64,000 bases of DNA, from assembly GCA_002337605.1 (NCBI GenBank), contig DDGL01000007.1, positions 201,859 through 265,858 on the forward strand, given 5' to 3'. The notes beneath the pieces were generated by a model. That model worked only from the letters and a program-made list of their open reading frames with translations. It made no database searches and was not told the origin of the DNA. Each line of letters begins with the position of its first letter. The first letter of the stretch is position 1. Below are positions 43,601 through 50,867 of this stretch, in pieces. Both the position numbers and the translations under genes were made by a program. Source of the DNA: Flavobacteriaceae bacterium UBA1903. Lineage in GTDB: Bacteria; Bacteroidota; Bacteroidia; Flavobacteriales; Flavobacteriaceae.

Positions 43601-44324
43601 TGCAGCACTTTTTGATCCACTCGTTGATGTAGCGTATGTATGTGTCGATAATATGCCTGGAAATGTAGTAACCGTAACTGTAGATGAAGATGAAACAGAT
43701 ACATCGCAACTTGATTACTCTTTAAACGGAGGTCCCTACCAAACCAGCAATGTATTTACCAACCTTCCTCCTAGTACAGCTAATTATATTCTTGTAAGAC
43801 ACACCAATGGATGTATTCGGTCTACAGACTTTTTTGATATAGAAGCCTTTGACCCTCTTACGCTCAATCTGGAACCTGGCGGATTAAATGAGATCGTCGC
43901 AATTACTACAGGAGGTACAGGTGGCAATCAATTTACCCTGAATGATGAAGATTATGGCTGGGTTAACATATTTACAATAACAGAATCTGGAACCTATGTC
44001 ATTACCGTAACTGATAGTAGTGGCTGTACTCGAGAAGCAACTATTGTTATGGAGTTTATACCTATTTGTATTCCTAATTACTTTACCCCAAATAACGATG
44101 GTGTCGTCGATACCTGGGCTCCAGGTTGTGCAGAAAATTATCCGAATTTGGAATCGTCAATCTATGATAGATATGGTCGCAAAGTGGCCGTTATTAAAGT
44201 AGGTGAATCTTGGGATGGAACCTACAACGGACAAGAGTTGCCAACAGGTGATTATTGGTTTGTGGTACTCCTAAACGATGGTAACAACAGTGAATTTGTC
44301 GGCCATTTTACCCTCTATAGATAA
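34653..44324 (+). CDS. giant SprB-like T9SS adhesin
   Basis: This 3223-residue secreted protein has a signal peptide (residues 1-25, ending SYSQ) and an N-terminal region with FVPFTPRFDQDLKGDIVLIGNN. A DUF11-type domain follows at about 360-480 (IVLTKIVEDEFGN, then LGQELNYVIGFQNTGNDDA). Roughly 29 SprB-type repeats of 70-95 residues fill about 710-3130; the core pattern is GG.PPY.YSI......F.GL..GTY...V.D..GC. It ends in a type B sorting domain (CIPNYFTPNNDGVVDTW to FVGHFTLYR, about 3137-3223). Nearly every repeat has one Cys near its start and one near its end. SprB is the mobile gliding adhesin of Flavobacterium johnsoniae; this protein shares its repeat and sorting domain but is shorter. 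The PorP/SprF gene follows 42 bases later. Confidence 0.92.
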   Translation: MMNKPTFPCIALIASMLLICLQSYSQNFVPFTPRFDQDLKGDIVLIGNNILGPDNNPFNDNTAYNHNVDMQYIDIDGDPTTFSSSSADLVIPNPNCYEIKHASLYWGAVTKGNEPITNVKFKGPTGGYNDITGTIIFDANGTTVDNGDSFPYACFADVTTIVTGLANNIGTYTVANVSSLLGETGLNGNNTGNSAGWSLFVVYEDPTLPGKSITSFDGFSAISVPGNNETVDIPVSGFRTVPAPAPVRANLAFATLEGDKPILNDRMKLNGVNLSAVDRPVANFFNSSVTDLSATPVDNRVPNSTNTLGFDTGVMSVPNPGNTVIANGDTSATVTLETSGDTYFQYLFAFAVEIIEPNIVLTKIVEDEFGNNIGGQTVDLGQELNYVIGFQNTGNDDAQNFTIRDILPINIIYNHPTDLVLPPGVTVQSYNAGTREIVFAVEDYLVEENDPVTELRIEVQVVDTCQQLAEACSNIINNQAFATYQGTLNPTFIITDDPSVNSNTGCLLVPQATNFLADLDDCVFTQEEILCGESVDLTAADGYDTYSWSTSPTGTPVIGTTQTITVTATGTYYSFNTAIAPCRSIVEQFNVTLYGANVTNPIIPYADEVVTCPNDGKLLPNIFLCGVNDSRDLSVDLAGAISIIWEQLDESSCPPVPNSDCANEDNSCTWNQVATGTDYLANTAGQFRLTINYQGGCFNQFYFNVYQNLLDPTVSVTDIICTTPGTITVGNVPSGYEFSLDGITYQASNIFTVTTPGLYTVYVRQLGVPTNACVFTVPDVLVRERQFTVSTIINQPLCYGDKGNIHLAANDVEPQYFFSLYQGGTLINSVGPITENNYIFENLNPGTYTANVSTEDGCTYSEDITIIEPPLLTVTAAITKPLTCTDGEITIYPVGGTPPYFYFINSTTVFQTDPQVVVTTPGVYNIMVVDSNNCSANTTVTVEAALPPEFDVTKTDILCADPGDTGSITINVTNPNGNSLRYSINGGLTFFNSPVFTGLTAGNYSIVVEYTFGGQACYSDPQSITIDSVTPIDGTLELTDPYSCVATGTITVTGVTGGTPPYTYSIDGTNFQASPVFTGLNPGTYTAVIKDANDCTFVTNEITILPLDPPTDLTFSNTPLTCPTNTTTVTITGTTGGVAPLEYRIIAPVNAITPYQTSTTFAGLDPGTYTFEVKDAFECTYNESYTIEPLPGLTVVGQPINDVSCFNDADGSVQFIVSGTTTFVYSINGNPPVPGTSPVVINGLIAGTYTIVVTDTVTNCEATDSVLVEGPSAPLTLTLDVGPISCLESGSVVLNTTGGWGGNIYTLTLPDATVLPPQSNNTFANLTQSGTYTATVEDSNGCTASENFDLSIPDPVIASISPTSDLCYDASNGATIEVTVTSGLAPFEYSLNGAPFQSSNIFTGLIPGTYVVTVRDALGCELTLPAEVIARQLNVNAVLTKDLDCTATPDAIITGTFVGGVAPYTYEVSISGAPYTPLGATGSPFIYTTGTAGTYQFQVTDASGCMAESNIITINPISLPALDVVAQTQDILCHGDSNGAITVTYDPNEGTPPFLINVFNNTTGTDYGTQTSGLPAGNYTVTLTDANSCSDTDTITISEPDPILVDFDSVDITCEPGGVSQGEIIINGVTGGVAPYDYYVTGTGYSNSVLGATGLVPVTFDVIDFGLYQIDVIDSNGCSVLIQDVLVASPPTDLDITIDTTVDCSNGGEAVVTVSSTLGSTGPFWFAIYQGPGTVYPLPAGAWQPENPPMSASTRFTGLLPGVTYTFIVYDESTMCSYYEPATTPIPTDSTLTATALTANNITCTGSADGNVSFDINSMYGFPVDVDYDILDELTLQTTGINGSGTVPAGGTLSVANLGPLPFGNYIVLISETTGPNVGCGIATTPFNITESTIALELSVSVDHNANCNPNSGLISAIGQNGTAPYLYQITTTPGAPLITDPNWDVPSTFNVDAGTYYVHVLDAYGCIISSPATVVPMDTSPVVAIAVSNQCDTDEGAFEIDVTLPTAGIPPYSFSIDGGTFQTQTPPFTIQNLASGTHTVEVRDANGCGNLETITIEPPLGITPAVTGVPSCDDDDGEITVTATGGSGTYAYSITPNPPSIVLTGNVFSGVPSGTYTVTITDVTTTCDTDVSITLDAATPVTFTTSTTDVSCNAGNDGVVTVDLLPGNDNPVYLYEITAPIVVPQQTSNIFTGLPAGTYTIQVTSGRDCVATEDAVIGEPALLTVTGMITDFACAPDNTINTAILTITEAGGTAPYLYSINGINYFTTNTFEIVDTGAVQNIPIYAKDENGCIATDTVVVNPLPEITATAFTTVTPIDCNNSGTVQIDVTGGSGNFTYQMLPSGVPQASPLFDIPGPGTYYFQVNDLDTDCYFLTLPLVVPPFDLIDAVIVPTVDNNCFGDTDGVLELTITGYTGNYTYQLLDGAGVPVGGVIATNTASDPQLITGLGSGNYSVAVIETDTPFCDAVSNVVHIDAPLAPLALVASETSNVTCTNDRGTITAVATGGTSPYEYELTGAASVPYSSSNTFTGLGAGIYTVNVRDAQGCIASDTLELEAPTPITATFDPSTTLLACFGDQDATITANLVSGGQGSNYIYTLLTLSPTTSSSGPQASNVFTDLGAGVYQVKITDGYDCEFISLDITIEQPTEVSPALVVESTQTCLTESTLTLSATGGTGPYEYSDVSDFSTILGSFTTSITFPVPEGTYNYYVRDANSCISNVSNDITIDPLPTLEILLDATNPTINCVGDENGIIVATAQGGLGNYVYTLQDTSGNTIPAIQPSPGVFIELPAGVYVVHVESGDCNATSDTITITEPSTALDVDYTINNVRCNGENDGSIIIDARGGTGVIKYAISPNLDQFFDTSTFNNLPPGNYDVIVQDELGCFVTFNFDITEPEAVVISIVPDSIFPEICEGELDGSFSIEISGGTPPYSVALDDPNGQYITGGIDQTNFDFSNLGGGDHIVYVRDSEGCESEWNITFPDAALFDPLVDVAYVCVDNMPGNVVTVTVDEDETDTSQLDYSLNGGPYQTSNVFTNLPPSTANYILVRHTNGCIRSTDFFDIEAFDPLTLNLEPGGLNEIVAITTGGTGGNQFTLNDEDYGWVNIFTITESGTYVITVTDSSGCTREATIVMEFIPICIPNYFTPNNDGVVDTWAPGCAENYPNLESSIYDRYGRKVAVIKVGESWDGTYNGQELPTGDYWFVVLLNDGNNSEFVGHFTLYR

Positions 44325-44365
44325 CAAATAATACTAGCAGTAATCCCCAAATTAAACCTACTCTT

Positions 44366-45334
44366 ATGAGAAAATTTATAAAATATATAATTATTCTACT
44401 GGCAGTTCAAAGCTATTCTCAAGAATTAAACCTACCTGTTTTTAGCCAGTACTTAGCCGATAATGATTTTGTAGTATCTCCAACCTTTGCAGGAATTGGA
44501 GATAATTTCAGAATTCGAGCTAATGGATTAGTGCAATGGGTTGGTATAAAAAATGCACCCCAGAATCAAGCGCTCTATGCAGATATTAGAATTGGAAATC
44601 AAACAGGGGCTGGTTTTTCTATGTATAACGACAAAAATGGAAACACAAGACAGCAGGGGTTTAAGCTGTCCTATGCACACCACCTTATCCTGGATTACAA
44701 GACGAAGCAATACTTATCTCTAGGGATATCCTACAACATGAATAGTTTTAAAATTGATATTGAAAATTTTGAACCTACGTACGATATACCCATCATAGAT
44801 CCCACTGTAACTGATAATCGACAGGTTACAAATGTCAATTTCGATGTAGGTGCCCTCTACAGAATAAATACCTTTTTTTTAAGTCTAAATGCCAATAACT
44901 TACTTCAAAAGGATACCCGGGACTTTACTGGATTTGAGCCACAAAGTTTATTGAACTTTCAGTTGTATTCGGGATATGTAATTAAAGGTGAAAATCATTC
45001 ACAGTTAGAGCCATCGGCATTCTTTCAGCTATTTGCTAGTGACCAACGCTCCAGTACAGATATTAATTTGAAGTACCGTAAATTTAACAGAGATAATGAT
45101 TACTATTGGGTAGGAGCATCTTATCGATTTTTAAACGATCAAATTATGAAACCCTTAAGTATTGGCCCCATGATTGGTATTAAAAAGTCGATCATATACT
45201 TCTCGTACGCATACCAACTAACCTTAAACGAACTTACGAACTACAACTCAGGTACACATTCTATTACAATTGGTCTTGATTTTCTTCAGGCTATAAGCGA
45301 CTGTCCTTGTACTGTGGGTAACAATGAACGATAG
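44366..45334 (+). CDS. PorP/SprF-family T9SS partner protein
   Basis: This 322-residue outer-membrane protein has a signal peptide (residues 1-19, ending SYSQ). The family start is visible (ELNLPVFSQYLADNDFVVSPTFAGIGDNFRIRA in order), followed by regular barrel strands (LKYRKFNRDNDYYWVGASYRF) and a C-terminal strand (HSITIGLDF). In F. johnsoniae SprF is needed for surface delivery of SprB, and the pair is always adjacent. Here the gene directly follows the SprB-like adhesin, so the partnership is clear by position. It lacks the repeats and SPOR tail of the paralogue at 32153. A short cysteine-bearing end (DCPCTVGNNER) is unusual. Confidence 0.9.
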   Translation: MRKFIKYIIILLAVQSYSQELNLPVFSQYLADNDFVVSPTFAGIGDNFRIRANGLVQWVGIKNAPQNQALYADIRIGNQTGAGFSMYNDKNGNTRQQGFKLSYAHHLILDYKTKQYLSLGISYNMNSFKIDIENFEPTYDIPIIDPTVTDNRQVTNVNFDVGALYRINTFFLSLNANNLLQKDTRDFTGFEPQSLLNFQLYSGYVIKGENHSQLEPSAFFQLFASDQRSSTDINLKYRKFNRDNDYYWVGASYRFLNDQIMKPLSIGPMIGIKKSIIYFSYAYQLTLNELTNYNSGTHSITIGLDFLQAISDCPCTVGNNER

Positions 45335-45372
45335 CCAGTGTATTTAAATTAGTGAAGGGTGGCATACAGCAC

Positions 45373-46236
45373 TTATTCATCAATTTTCAGGGTATACCCT
45401 ACTCCGTGAACATTTGTAATTTTAATGGTTTTATCGTCCTCTAGTTTTTTGCGGAGTTTAGAAATGTAGGTGTCTAAGCTTCGGCCAACAATCACTCCGT
45501 TGTCTTCCCATACTCTTTTGGTAAGTTCTTCCCGTTTTATCACCTGATTGGGGTACTCTATAAATATGGCCAGCAACTCACATTCTTTTTGGGTAAGTGG
45601 AATTTCCAGCGCCTCTTTTACTAGTTTGTTCTGTTCAGGATAAAAACTGAAATGCCCTAAGGTAGTTCCCACATTAGTTTCTTTATTAGAATGAAATGCG
45701 TGGTATTTACTATAAAACACTACCCCCAAAAACAGCAGTACTAAAAAGACAAGACTATAAAACAAAGTGCTGTTTGCTGAAGGTGTGGTTATGTTAGCGA
45801 ACTTTATTTGTAGGGTATAACACCCCATTGGAATAATTCTTCCCCCGCAGGGAATTATGTTTTTTTCAGATTTACTAGCTACTTTATAACTGTAAGCAAC
45901 TTCACCGTCTTCACATTGCAGTACTTCAACGAGATAATTATCCGGAAGATGGGCGGTCTCAAAAACCGATGCTGTGATCTGGTTCAAATCGGCCGGATCA
46001 AACGTTACTGGTTTTTCAAAAGCCACCTCAAATAAAAAAGGGGATTTCTTTACGATGGGTACTACCAAAGAAGTTGTATCGTTTTGGGAATGTAATAACT
46101 GATTTCCCACAGCTCGCAACGCAACTTTAATTTGGGCCGTGTCTGTTTCTGCCTTTTTTGAAGTACAGGAAGTACCTGCCAGAAACACTAAACTCATGCT
46201 GAAAGCCCAGAGGTATGTATAAAATAACTTCTTCAT
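45373..46236 (-). CDS. membrane-anchored OmpR-type winged-helix regulator with exported sensor part
   Basis: I choose the ATG at 46236 (MKKLFYTYLWAF), five codons inside the longest frame. The protein of 287 residues begins with a signal-peptide or anchor segment ending LAGTSCTSKK. Next is an exported region of about 130 residues with paired cysteines (QCEDG, IPCGGRIIPMGC), then a membrane helix (LFYSLVFLVLLFLGVVFY), and finally a winged-helix domain at about 195-287: IPLTQKECELLAIFIEYPNQVIKREEL, then SLDTYISKLRKKL and VHGVGYTLKI. No receiver domain is present. The order is opposite to ToxR, which has its DNA-binding part first. It is divergent from the YceI-family gene, with 11-bp repeats between them. 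Confidence 0.8.
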   Translation of the reverse strand: MKKLFYTYLWAFSMSLVFLAGTSCTSKKAETDTAQIKVALRAVGNQLLHSQNDTTSLVVPIVKKSPFLFEVAFEKPVTFDPADLNQITASVFETAHLPDNYLVEVLQCEDGEVAYSYKVASKSEKNIIPCGGRIIPMGCYTLQIKFANITTPSANSTLFYSLVFLVLLFLGVVFYSKYHAFHSNKETNVGTTLGHFSFYPEQNKLVKEALEIPLTQKECELLAIFIEYPNQVIKREELTKRVWEDNGVIVGRSLDTYISKLRKKLEDDKTIKITNVHGVGYTLKIDE

Positions 46237-46276
46237 TACTGCAAATAACATGCAATTTGCTCAATTTTCACAGCTG

Positions 46277-46309
46277 TTGACACTTCTTTTACATTCTTTT
46301 GACACTTTT
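46277..46309 (+). promoter_or_regulatory. three 11-bp direct repeats, candidate winged-helix regulator box
   Basis: TTGACACTTCT at 46277, TTTACATTCTT at 46288 and TTGACACTTTT at 46299 follow each other at exactly 11 bp. OmpR/PhoB-type winged helices bind head-to-tail to repeats with this period. The array lies 41 bases upstream of the regulator start and 48 bases upstream of the YceI-family start, so it can serve both genes. Confidence 0.65.
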
Positions 46310-46356
46310 GTAAGGGTACTGGAATAGTTTTACTTCAAAATCTAAACTATAACATT

Positions 46357-46914
46357 ATGCAACACGTATTAATTACATTCATCATTTTAACCAGTCTTAC
46401 GGTAACTGGTCAATCACAAAAAACGTATCAGTTAAACACAGCAGAAAGTACTATTAACTGGAAAGGCACCTACACTTTCTTAATGAGCGAGCACAACGGC
46501 ACGGTCCACTTTAAAGAAGGAACGCTTACCACAGTAGATGAAAATATAAAAGGAGGAAGTTTTGAAATTGATATGACCACCATCTCAAATCAGGAATACC
46601 TTGATGGCATTGGTCCTGTGGAACACTTACGAAATCAAGATTTTTTTGATGTGAGTCGCTTTCCGAAGGCATATTTAATCATTACCTCTGTAGAGTATTT
46701 CACCGAAAACAACCAGCATAAAATTTTAGCCGATCTTACGATTAAGGACAAAACAAGACCCATAGAATTCTGGGCTGTAGCAAATCCTGAAACAAAGCAA
46801 CTCACCACTCAGTTTAAAATAGATCGTACCCGCTGGGGAATTGTGCACAATAATATGGTAAAAGAGCACTCCATCTCTGAGGCTATTGTATTTGATGTAA
46901 CTTTACAGTTTTAA
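46357..46914 (+). CDS. YceI-family periplasmic lipid-binding protein
   Basis: This 185-residue exported protein has a signal peptide (residues 1-18, ending VTGQS). The YceI lipocalin-like barrel begins YQLNTAESTINWKGTYTF and shows HNGTVHFKEGTL, GSFEIDMTTI, the HLRNQDFFDVSRFPKA segment typical of the family, and LTIKDKTRPIEF. YceI proteins bind isoprenoid or fatty amide ligands. It is divergent from the membrane-anchored regulator, and the repeats between them suggest that its expression follows an envelope signal. Confidence 0.93.
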   Translation: MQHVLITFIILTSLTVTGQSQKTYQLNTAESTINWKGTYTFLMSEHNGTVHFKEGTLTTVDENIKGGSFEIDMTTISNQEYLDGIGPVEHLRNQDFFDVSRFPKAYLIITSVEYFTENNQHKILADLTIKDKTRPIEFWAVANPETKQLTTQFKIDRTRWGIVHNNMVKEHSISEAIVFDVTLQF

Positions 46915-46923
46915 GCACCTTCT

Positions 46924-47508
46924 ATGAAAACTAAAATCATCACAATAATCGCGTTTTTGCTTACAACACAGTTCTTTTATGCACAAGAAGAAAAAGAACA
47001 CGAATCATTTTTTACAGAGACCGAATGGAAATCGGAGTTTTTTCCCTTTCCCATTGGTTTTGCCAGAGAAATTCCGTTGGAAGGGATTGAAGAAGCTGTT
47101 TTTCCTCCCGGGTGGGGAAAAACGGAAAGCCCTGAGTTCTGGTCTTACCTATTTGTCTGGAACGTAAAAACCCCAGCTCCGCTTACTTTACAAGAGCTAG
47201 AAACCTACCTGAACTATTATTTTGACGGTTTGCTGAACATTAAAAACCGAAAAAACGGAACCACTATTTTACCTACATCAACCCTACTTACAACTAGCGC
47301 TACAACAAAATTTATAGGTACCGTACATCTTTTTGAAGGACGCTACACTCAAAAAATGATGTATTTACACACCTATATAACTCAAGACTATTGTGAAGAA
47401 ACCAACGAAGCTACCCTAGTATTCAAGTTTTCTCCAAAAGGATTCAACGACCGTATCTGGGAACAGTTTCAGGAGATTTCATTAAAAAACGGAATTTGCC
47501 CAGATTAA
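46924..47508 (+). CDS. secreted protein of unknown function
   Basis: This 194-residue exported protein has a signal peptide (residues 1-20, ending FFYAQ). The mature part begins with an acidic segment, contains EIPLEGIEEAVFPPGWGKTESPEFWSYLFVW in order, and ends with two cysteines (DYCEE and GICPD). No family is recognised. It lies 9 bases behind the YceI-family gene and is surely co-transcribed with it. Its stop codon shares TTAA with the stop of the convergent VPS10-like gene (47505-47508). Confidence 0.6.
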   Translation: MKTKIITIIAFLLTTQFFYAQEEKEHESFFTETEWKSEFFPFPIGFAREIPLEGIEEAVFPPGWGKTESPEFWSYLFVWNVKTPAPLTLQELETYLNYYFDGLLNIKNRKNGTTILPTSTLLTTSATTKFIGTVHLFEGRYTQKMMYLHTYITQDYCEETNEATLVFKFSPKGFNDRIWEQFQEISLKNGICPD

Positions 47509-50500
47509 CTTTTTAGTTTTTCAAGCTGAATGCTTAACTCCTCATATCTGTCTTTGGCCTCTTGCCCTGGTAGTTGATCGGCTTGACTTACCATATTGTA
47601 TAAGTAGCCAATCTGTGAAACAAGCATTTGTTGCGGATAGGCACCTTCATCGTTTTTAAGTTGTTTTAAATTGCTTTCCAGGGTTGCGATGGTGCTAGGA
47701 TCTGGACTTGCATTATTGGCTTTTAAGTCTTTCAATTGTGTTTCCAATTCGTTTTCAAGTTGCTTAGCTTCAGAAAGCAGGAAAAGTACTTTATTCTGAA
47801 ATGCTAACTGCTTTTTTATATCCTCAACGGTAAAGTTTTCGGCAAGTACTCTTGGATCAGGCACAATGGTGAACGATTGCTCAAATGTTTTTCCACCAGC
47901 CGTTAGTCTGGCAATATAATTCCCAGGGGCTACCATGGGGCCTCTTTTGTAACGTCTTTTTATATTTTTATCCCAGGCACCACGTTGTTTTAAATCCCAG
48001 TCAAACCGATGCAATCCAGGTTCTGAGCTTAATTTTTCATCGGTATAGCGAAAGATCTGGCTCAATTGCATGTCTTCAACAATAGTTACATCGCTTACCC
48101 CCTCTTGCTCCTGTACTTCTGTTTTAATTGTATCTGTTTTAATGGCAGATGCGGCCAACGCTTTCAATAAGGTGCTATCACTTAAAATGGTGGTGATGTT
48201 TCTTCGGTCTTCATCTAAAATATCCAGCTGCACACTTCCTTTGTACTCCTTCGGAATAAAATAATCGATAGTTACACTGGTACTTGGGTATTGCAGACCA
48301 GAAATACCTCTAACAGTTGGGTAGCGATATCGGATAGTAGTATCTGGTTTAAACAATACCGGAGAGGTACTTAACGAGTTTAATTCTGGCTGACGTAGCG
48401 CAGTAATGTTGTCTAATATCCAGAACCCGCGTCCCATGGTACTCACGATTAAATCGCCACGAAATATTTTAAGATCGGTAATAGGTGTCACGGGTAAGTT
48501 TTGTTGAAACGGCATCCATGTCGCTCCGTCATTAAACGAAATAAACATACCAAACTCTGTTCCTGCATACAGCAACCCAACACGCTCTGGATCTTCCCGA
48601 AGAACCCGTGTCGTAAAATCGGACGGAATTCCGTTGGTTCCATTGCTAAGCAACTCCCAAGATTGTCCGTAATCTTCAGTTTTATAGAGGTACGGTTTAG
48701 GGTCGCCAAGTAAGTGTAAATCTACGGCAATATAGGCTTTGGCAGGATTAAAGTACGAGGGCGCTATAGACTCTACCCTTCCCCCTTTTGGAAGGCTGCT
48801 GGGGGTTACAGTACTCCAGCTTTTTCCACCATCTTTTGTAACCGAGACAACACCGTCGTTAGAACCGGTCCAGATTAACCCTTCCACCAGGGTAGATTCT
48901 CTAATGGAGTATAAAGTACTGTAGTATTCTTCTCCTGTAATATCCCGTGTTATAGGGCTTCCGGAATTTACTTGTTTGTTGGCTTCGAATGCTGTTAAAT
49001 CTGGCGAAATAGTTTCCCAGGCTAAACCTTCATTGGTGGTTTTATGTAAAAATTGTGAGCCATGGTACACCACATCCGGATTGTGAGGAGACACGTGAAC
49101 TGGTGCTACGCGTTGAAAACGATATTCTAAATCTTTTGGATTGTGTCCATAAATATTAGCACCTCCTACGTAATATCCTTTTTCGGTTCCTGTACGTTTA
49201 TCGAACACACTAAACCTCCCTTTACAATTTGCATATACAATATTATGATCTCCTGGTTTCGGCACTCCGGGTCCGGTTTCACATCCTCCTGTGTTAATAA
49301 GCCAACCCGTTTCCGGATTTTGAACAGAACTGGGTGGAAAACTAGGTACAGCAATCGTAGAACTATTATCCTGTTGTCCAGCATACAACCAATACGGATA
49401 CTGGTCATCCACCTCAACCTGATACAGCTCTGCAGTAGGCTGGTTAAATTGTGTAGACCATGTTTTTCCTCCGTTATGACTTACATTTGCACCACCGTCA
49501 TTGGCTTGAATCAATAAATCTGAATCGTTGGGATTTAACCAGATATCATGGTTATCGCCATGTGGCACCTCAAAATAAGTCCAGGTTTTACCACCATCAA
49601 CAGATTTTAACCCCGGATTTGCCATGGAGAAAACAATATTTTCATTGTTGGGGTCTACCTCTACATTGGTATAATAAAAGGGGCGGTTTACTAAACGAAC
49701 ATCGTCTGAAACGTGTACAAACGACTTCCCTTCGTCTTCAGATTTATAGAGACCACGCTCTGTATCTTCAGCTTCAATAACCGCATAGAGTACTTTAGGG
49801 TTGGCTGCTGAAACGGCTAAATCTATTTTACCAATGAGCCCTGTAGGCAACCCATTGCTTAATTTCTCCCAGTCTTTCCCGCCATTTTTAGATTTATAAA
49901 TACCTCCTTCGGCATTGGTTCCGCCTGAGATAATGGTCCACGGCCTACGTTGTCCTTTCCAGGCTGCTGCGTAGAGTACATCATTTTTTTTAGGATGAAT
50001 TTCCAGATCTGAAAACCCTGTTTCTTCTGAAATAAAAAGTATTTGCTTCCAGGAGGCTCCCCCATCTTCCGTTTTATAGATGCCACGCTCCTTATTATTT
50101 TTAAAAGCGTTTCCAATAGCTGCGACATACACAGTATTCGGATCTTTTCTGTCAATTTCAACAGCACCAATTTGCCCGGTATTTCTAAGTCCAATATGTT
50201 CCCAGGAAGTTCCACCATTCACCGATTTGTAAACACCTTTCCCACTAATTACATTGCTTCTTAACCCGTCAGAACCCGTTCCTACATAGACTATGTTCGA
50301 ACGTTCAGGAGCAACTTCTATAGCTCCGATGGATGGGGTTTCAAAAAATCCATCGGACACATTCTTCCATGTAGTTCCATAGTCATCAGATTTCCATACG
50401 CCACCTCCTGTGGCTCCTAAAAAGAAGGTCCCGGGAATATCCGGGATACCGGTAACTGCAGTAACACGACCGCCGCGTAATGGCCCAACATTTCGGTATT

Positions 50501-50585
50501 GAAAGGCTTGAAAGTCTTGTGCTAAAAGAGCAATTGAACTGAGAAGAAACAAGGTAAAACAGAGGTTTCGGGAGTGTATAGGCAT
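47505..50585 (-). CDS. VPS10/sortilin-like BNR-repeat secreted protein
   Basis: This 1026-residue exported protein has a signal peptide (residues 1-22, ending LLAQ). Several Asp-box/BNR motifs (S.D.G.TW: KSDDYGTTWKN, KSVNGGTSWEH, KTEDGGASWKQ, KSKNGGKDWEK) build a large beta-propeller over about 30-720. A beta-sandwich and a C-terminal helical part with EAKQLENELETQLKDLKA follow. Such proteins are often named glycosyl hydrolase, but catalytic residues of sialidases are not visible. No T9SS domain is present. It is a paralogue of the protein at 52097-55231, matching over the whole length (RNVGPLRGGRVTAV versus RNIGPYRGGRSVAA). The role is unknown; peptidase-like or binding functions have been proposed for the family. 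Confidence 0.8.
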   Translation of the reverse strand: MPIHSRNLCFTLFLLSSIALLAQDFQAFQYRNVGPLRGGRVTAVTGIPDIPGTFFLGATGGGVWKSDDYGTTWKNVSDGFFETPSIGAIEVAPERSNIVYVGTGSDGLRSNVISGKGVYKSVNGGTSWEHIGLRNTGQIGAVEIDRKDPNTVYVAAIGNAFKNNKERGIYKTEDGGASWKQILFISEETGFSDLEIHPKKNDVLYAAAWKGQRRPWTIISGGTNAEGGIYKSKNGGKDWEKLSNGLPTGLIGKIDLAVSAANPKVLYAVIEAEDTERGLYKSEDEGKSFVHVSDDVRLVNRPFYYTNVEVDPNNENIVFSMANPGLKSVDGGKTWTYFEVPHGDNHDIWLNPNDSDLLIQANDGGANVSHNGGKTWSTQFNQPTAELYQVEVDDQYPYWLYAGQQDNSSTIAVPSFPPSSVQNPETGWLINTGGCETGPGVPKPGDHNIVYANCKGRFSVFDKRTGTEKGYYVGGANIYGHNPKDLEYRFQRVAPVHVSPHNPDVVYHGSQFLHKTTNEGLAWETISPDLTAFEANKQVNSGSPITRDITGEEYYSTLYSIRESTLVEGLIWTGSNDGVVSVTKDGGKSWSTVTPSSLPKGGRVESIAPSYFNPAKAYIAVDLHLLGDPKPYLYKTEDYGQSWELLSNGTNGIPSDFTTRVLREDPERVGLLYAGTEFGMFISFNDGATWMPFQQNLPVTPITDLKIFRGDLIVSTMGRGFWILDNITALRQPELNSLSTSPVLFKPDTTIRYRYPTVRGISGLQYPSTSVTIDYFIPKEYKGSVQLDILDEDRRNITTILSDSTLLKALAASAIKTDTIKTEVQEQEGVSDVTIVEDMQLSQIFRYTDEKLSSEPGLHRFDWDLKQRGAWDKNIKRRYKRGPMVAPGNYIARLTAGGKTFEQSFTIVPDPRVLAENFTVEDIKKQLAFQNKVLFLLSEAKQLENELETQLKDLKANNASPDPSTIATLESNLKQLKNDEGAYPQQMLVSQIGYLYNMVSQADQLPGQEAKDRYEELSIQLEKLKS

Positions 50586-50867
50586 ACGAATAAAACTTAA
50601 AATTGGTGAGTTTATAAAGTTATCGAAATTTTACTTCATTAGAAAAAGCAATTTTCAATTGTACCTTATAAACTCACCAATTTATGCCAGTAGCTTGTCT
50701 TACAACTACTTCCCGCTCAGCTTTTTTATTACATAAGCTCTTTGATAGTAGTTGTGGTTCCAATAATGCATCTGCTTCATACAGCTCTATAAGTACGGTC
50801 TGTTATAACGCAATCGCTATGAACTTTGGCCTATATACTTTAGGACTCTTATTTTATGAAGTTTGTT

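Noticed and set aside
50586..50867. Small plus-strand frames between the VPS10-like and alcohol dehydrogenase genes
   Set aside because: They show no signal peptide, motif or codon pattern like the neighbours and overlap the dehydrogenase end; I see nothing functional in this gap.
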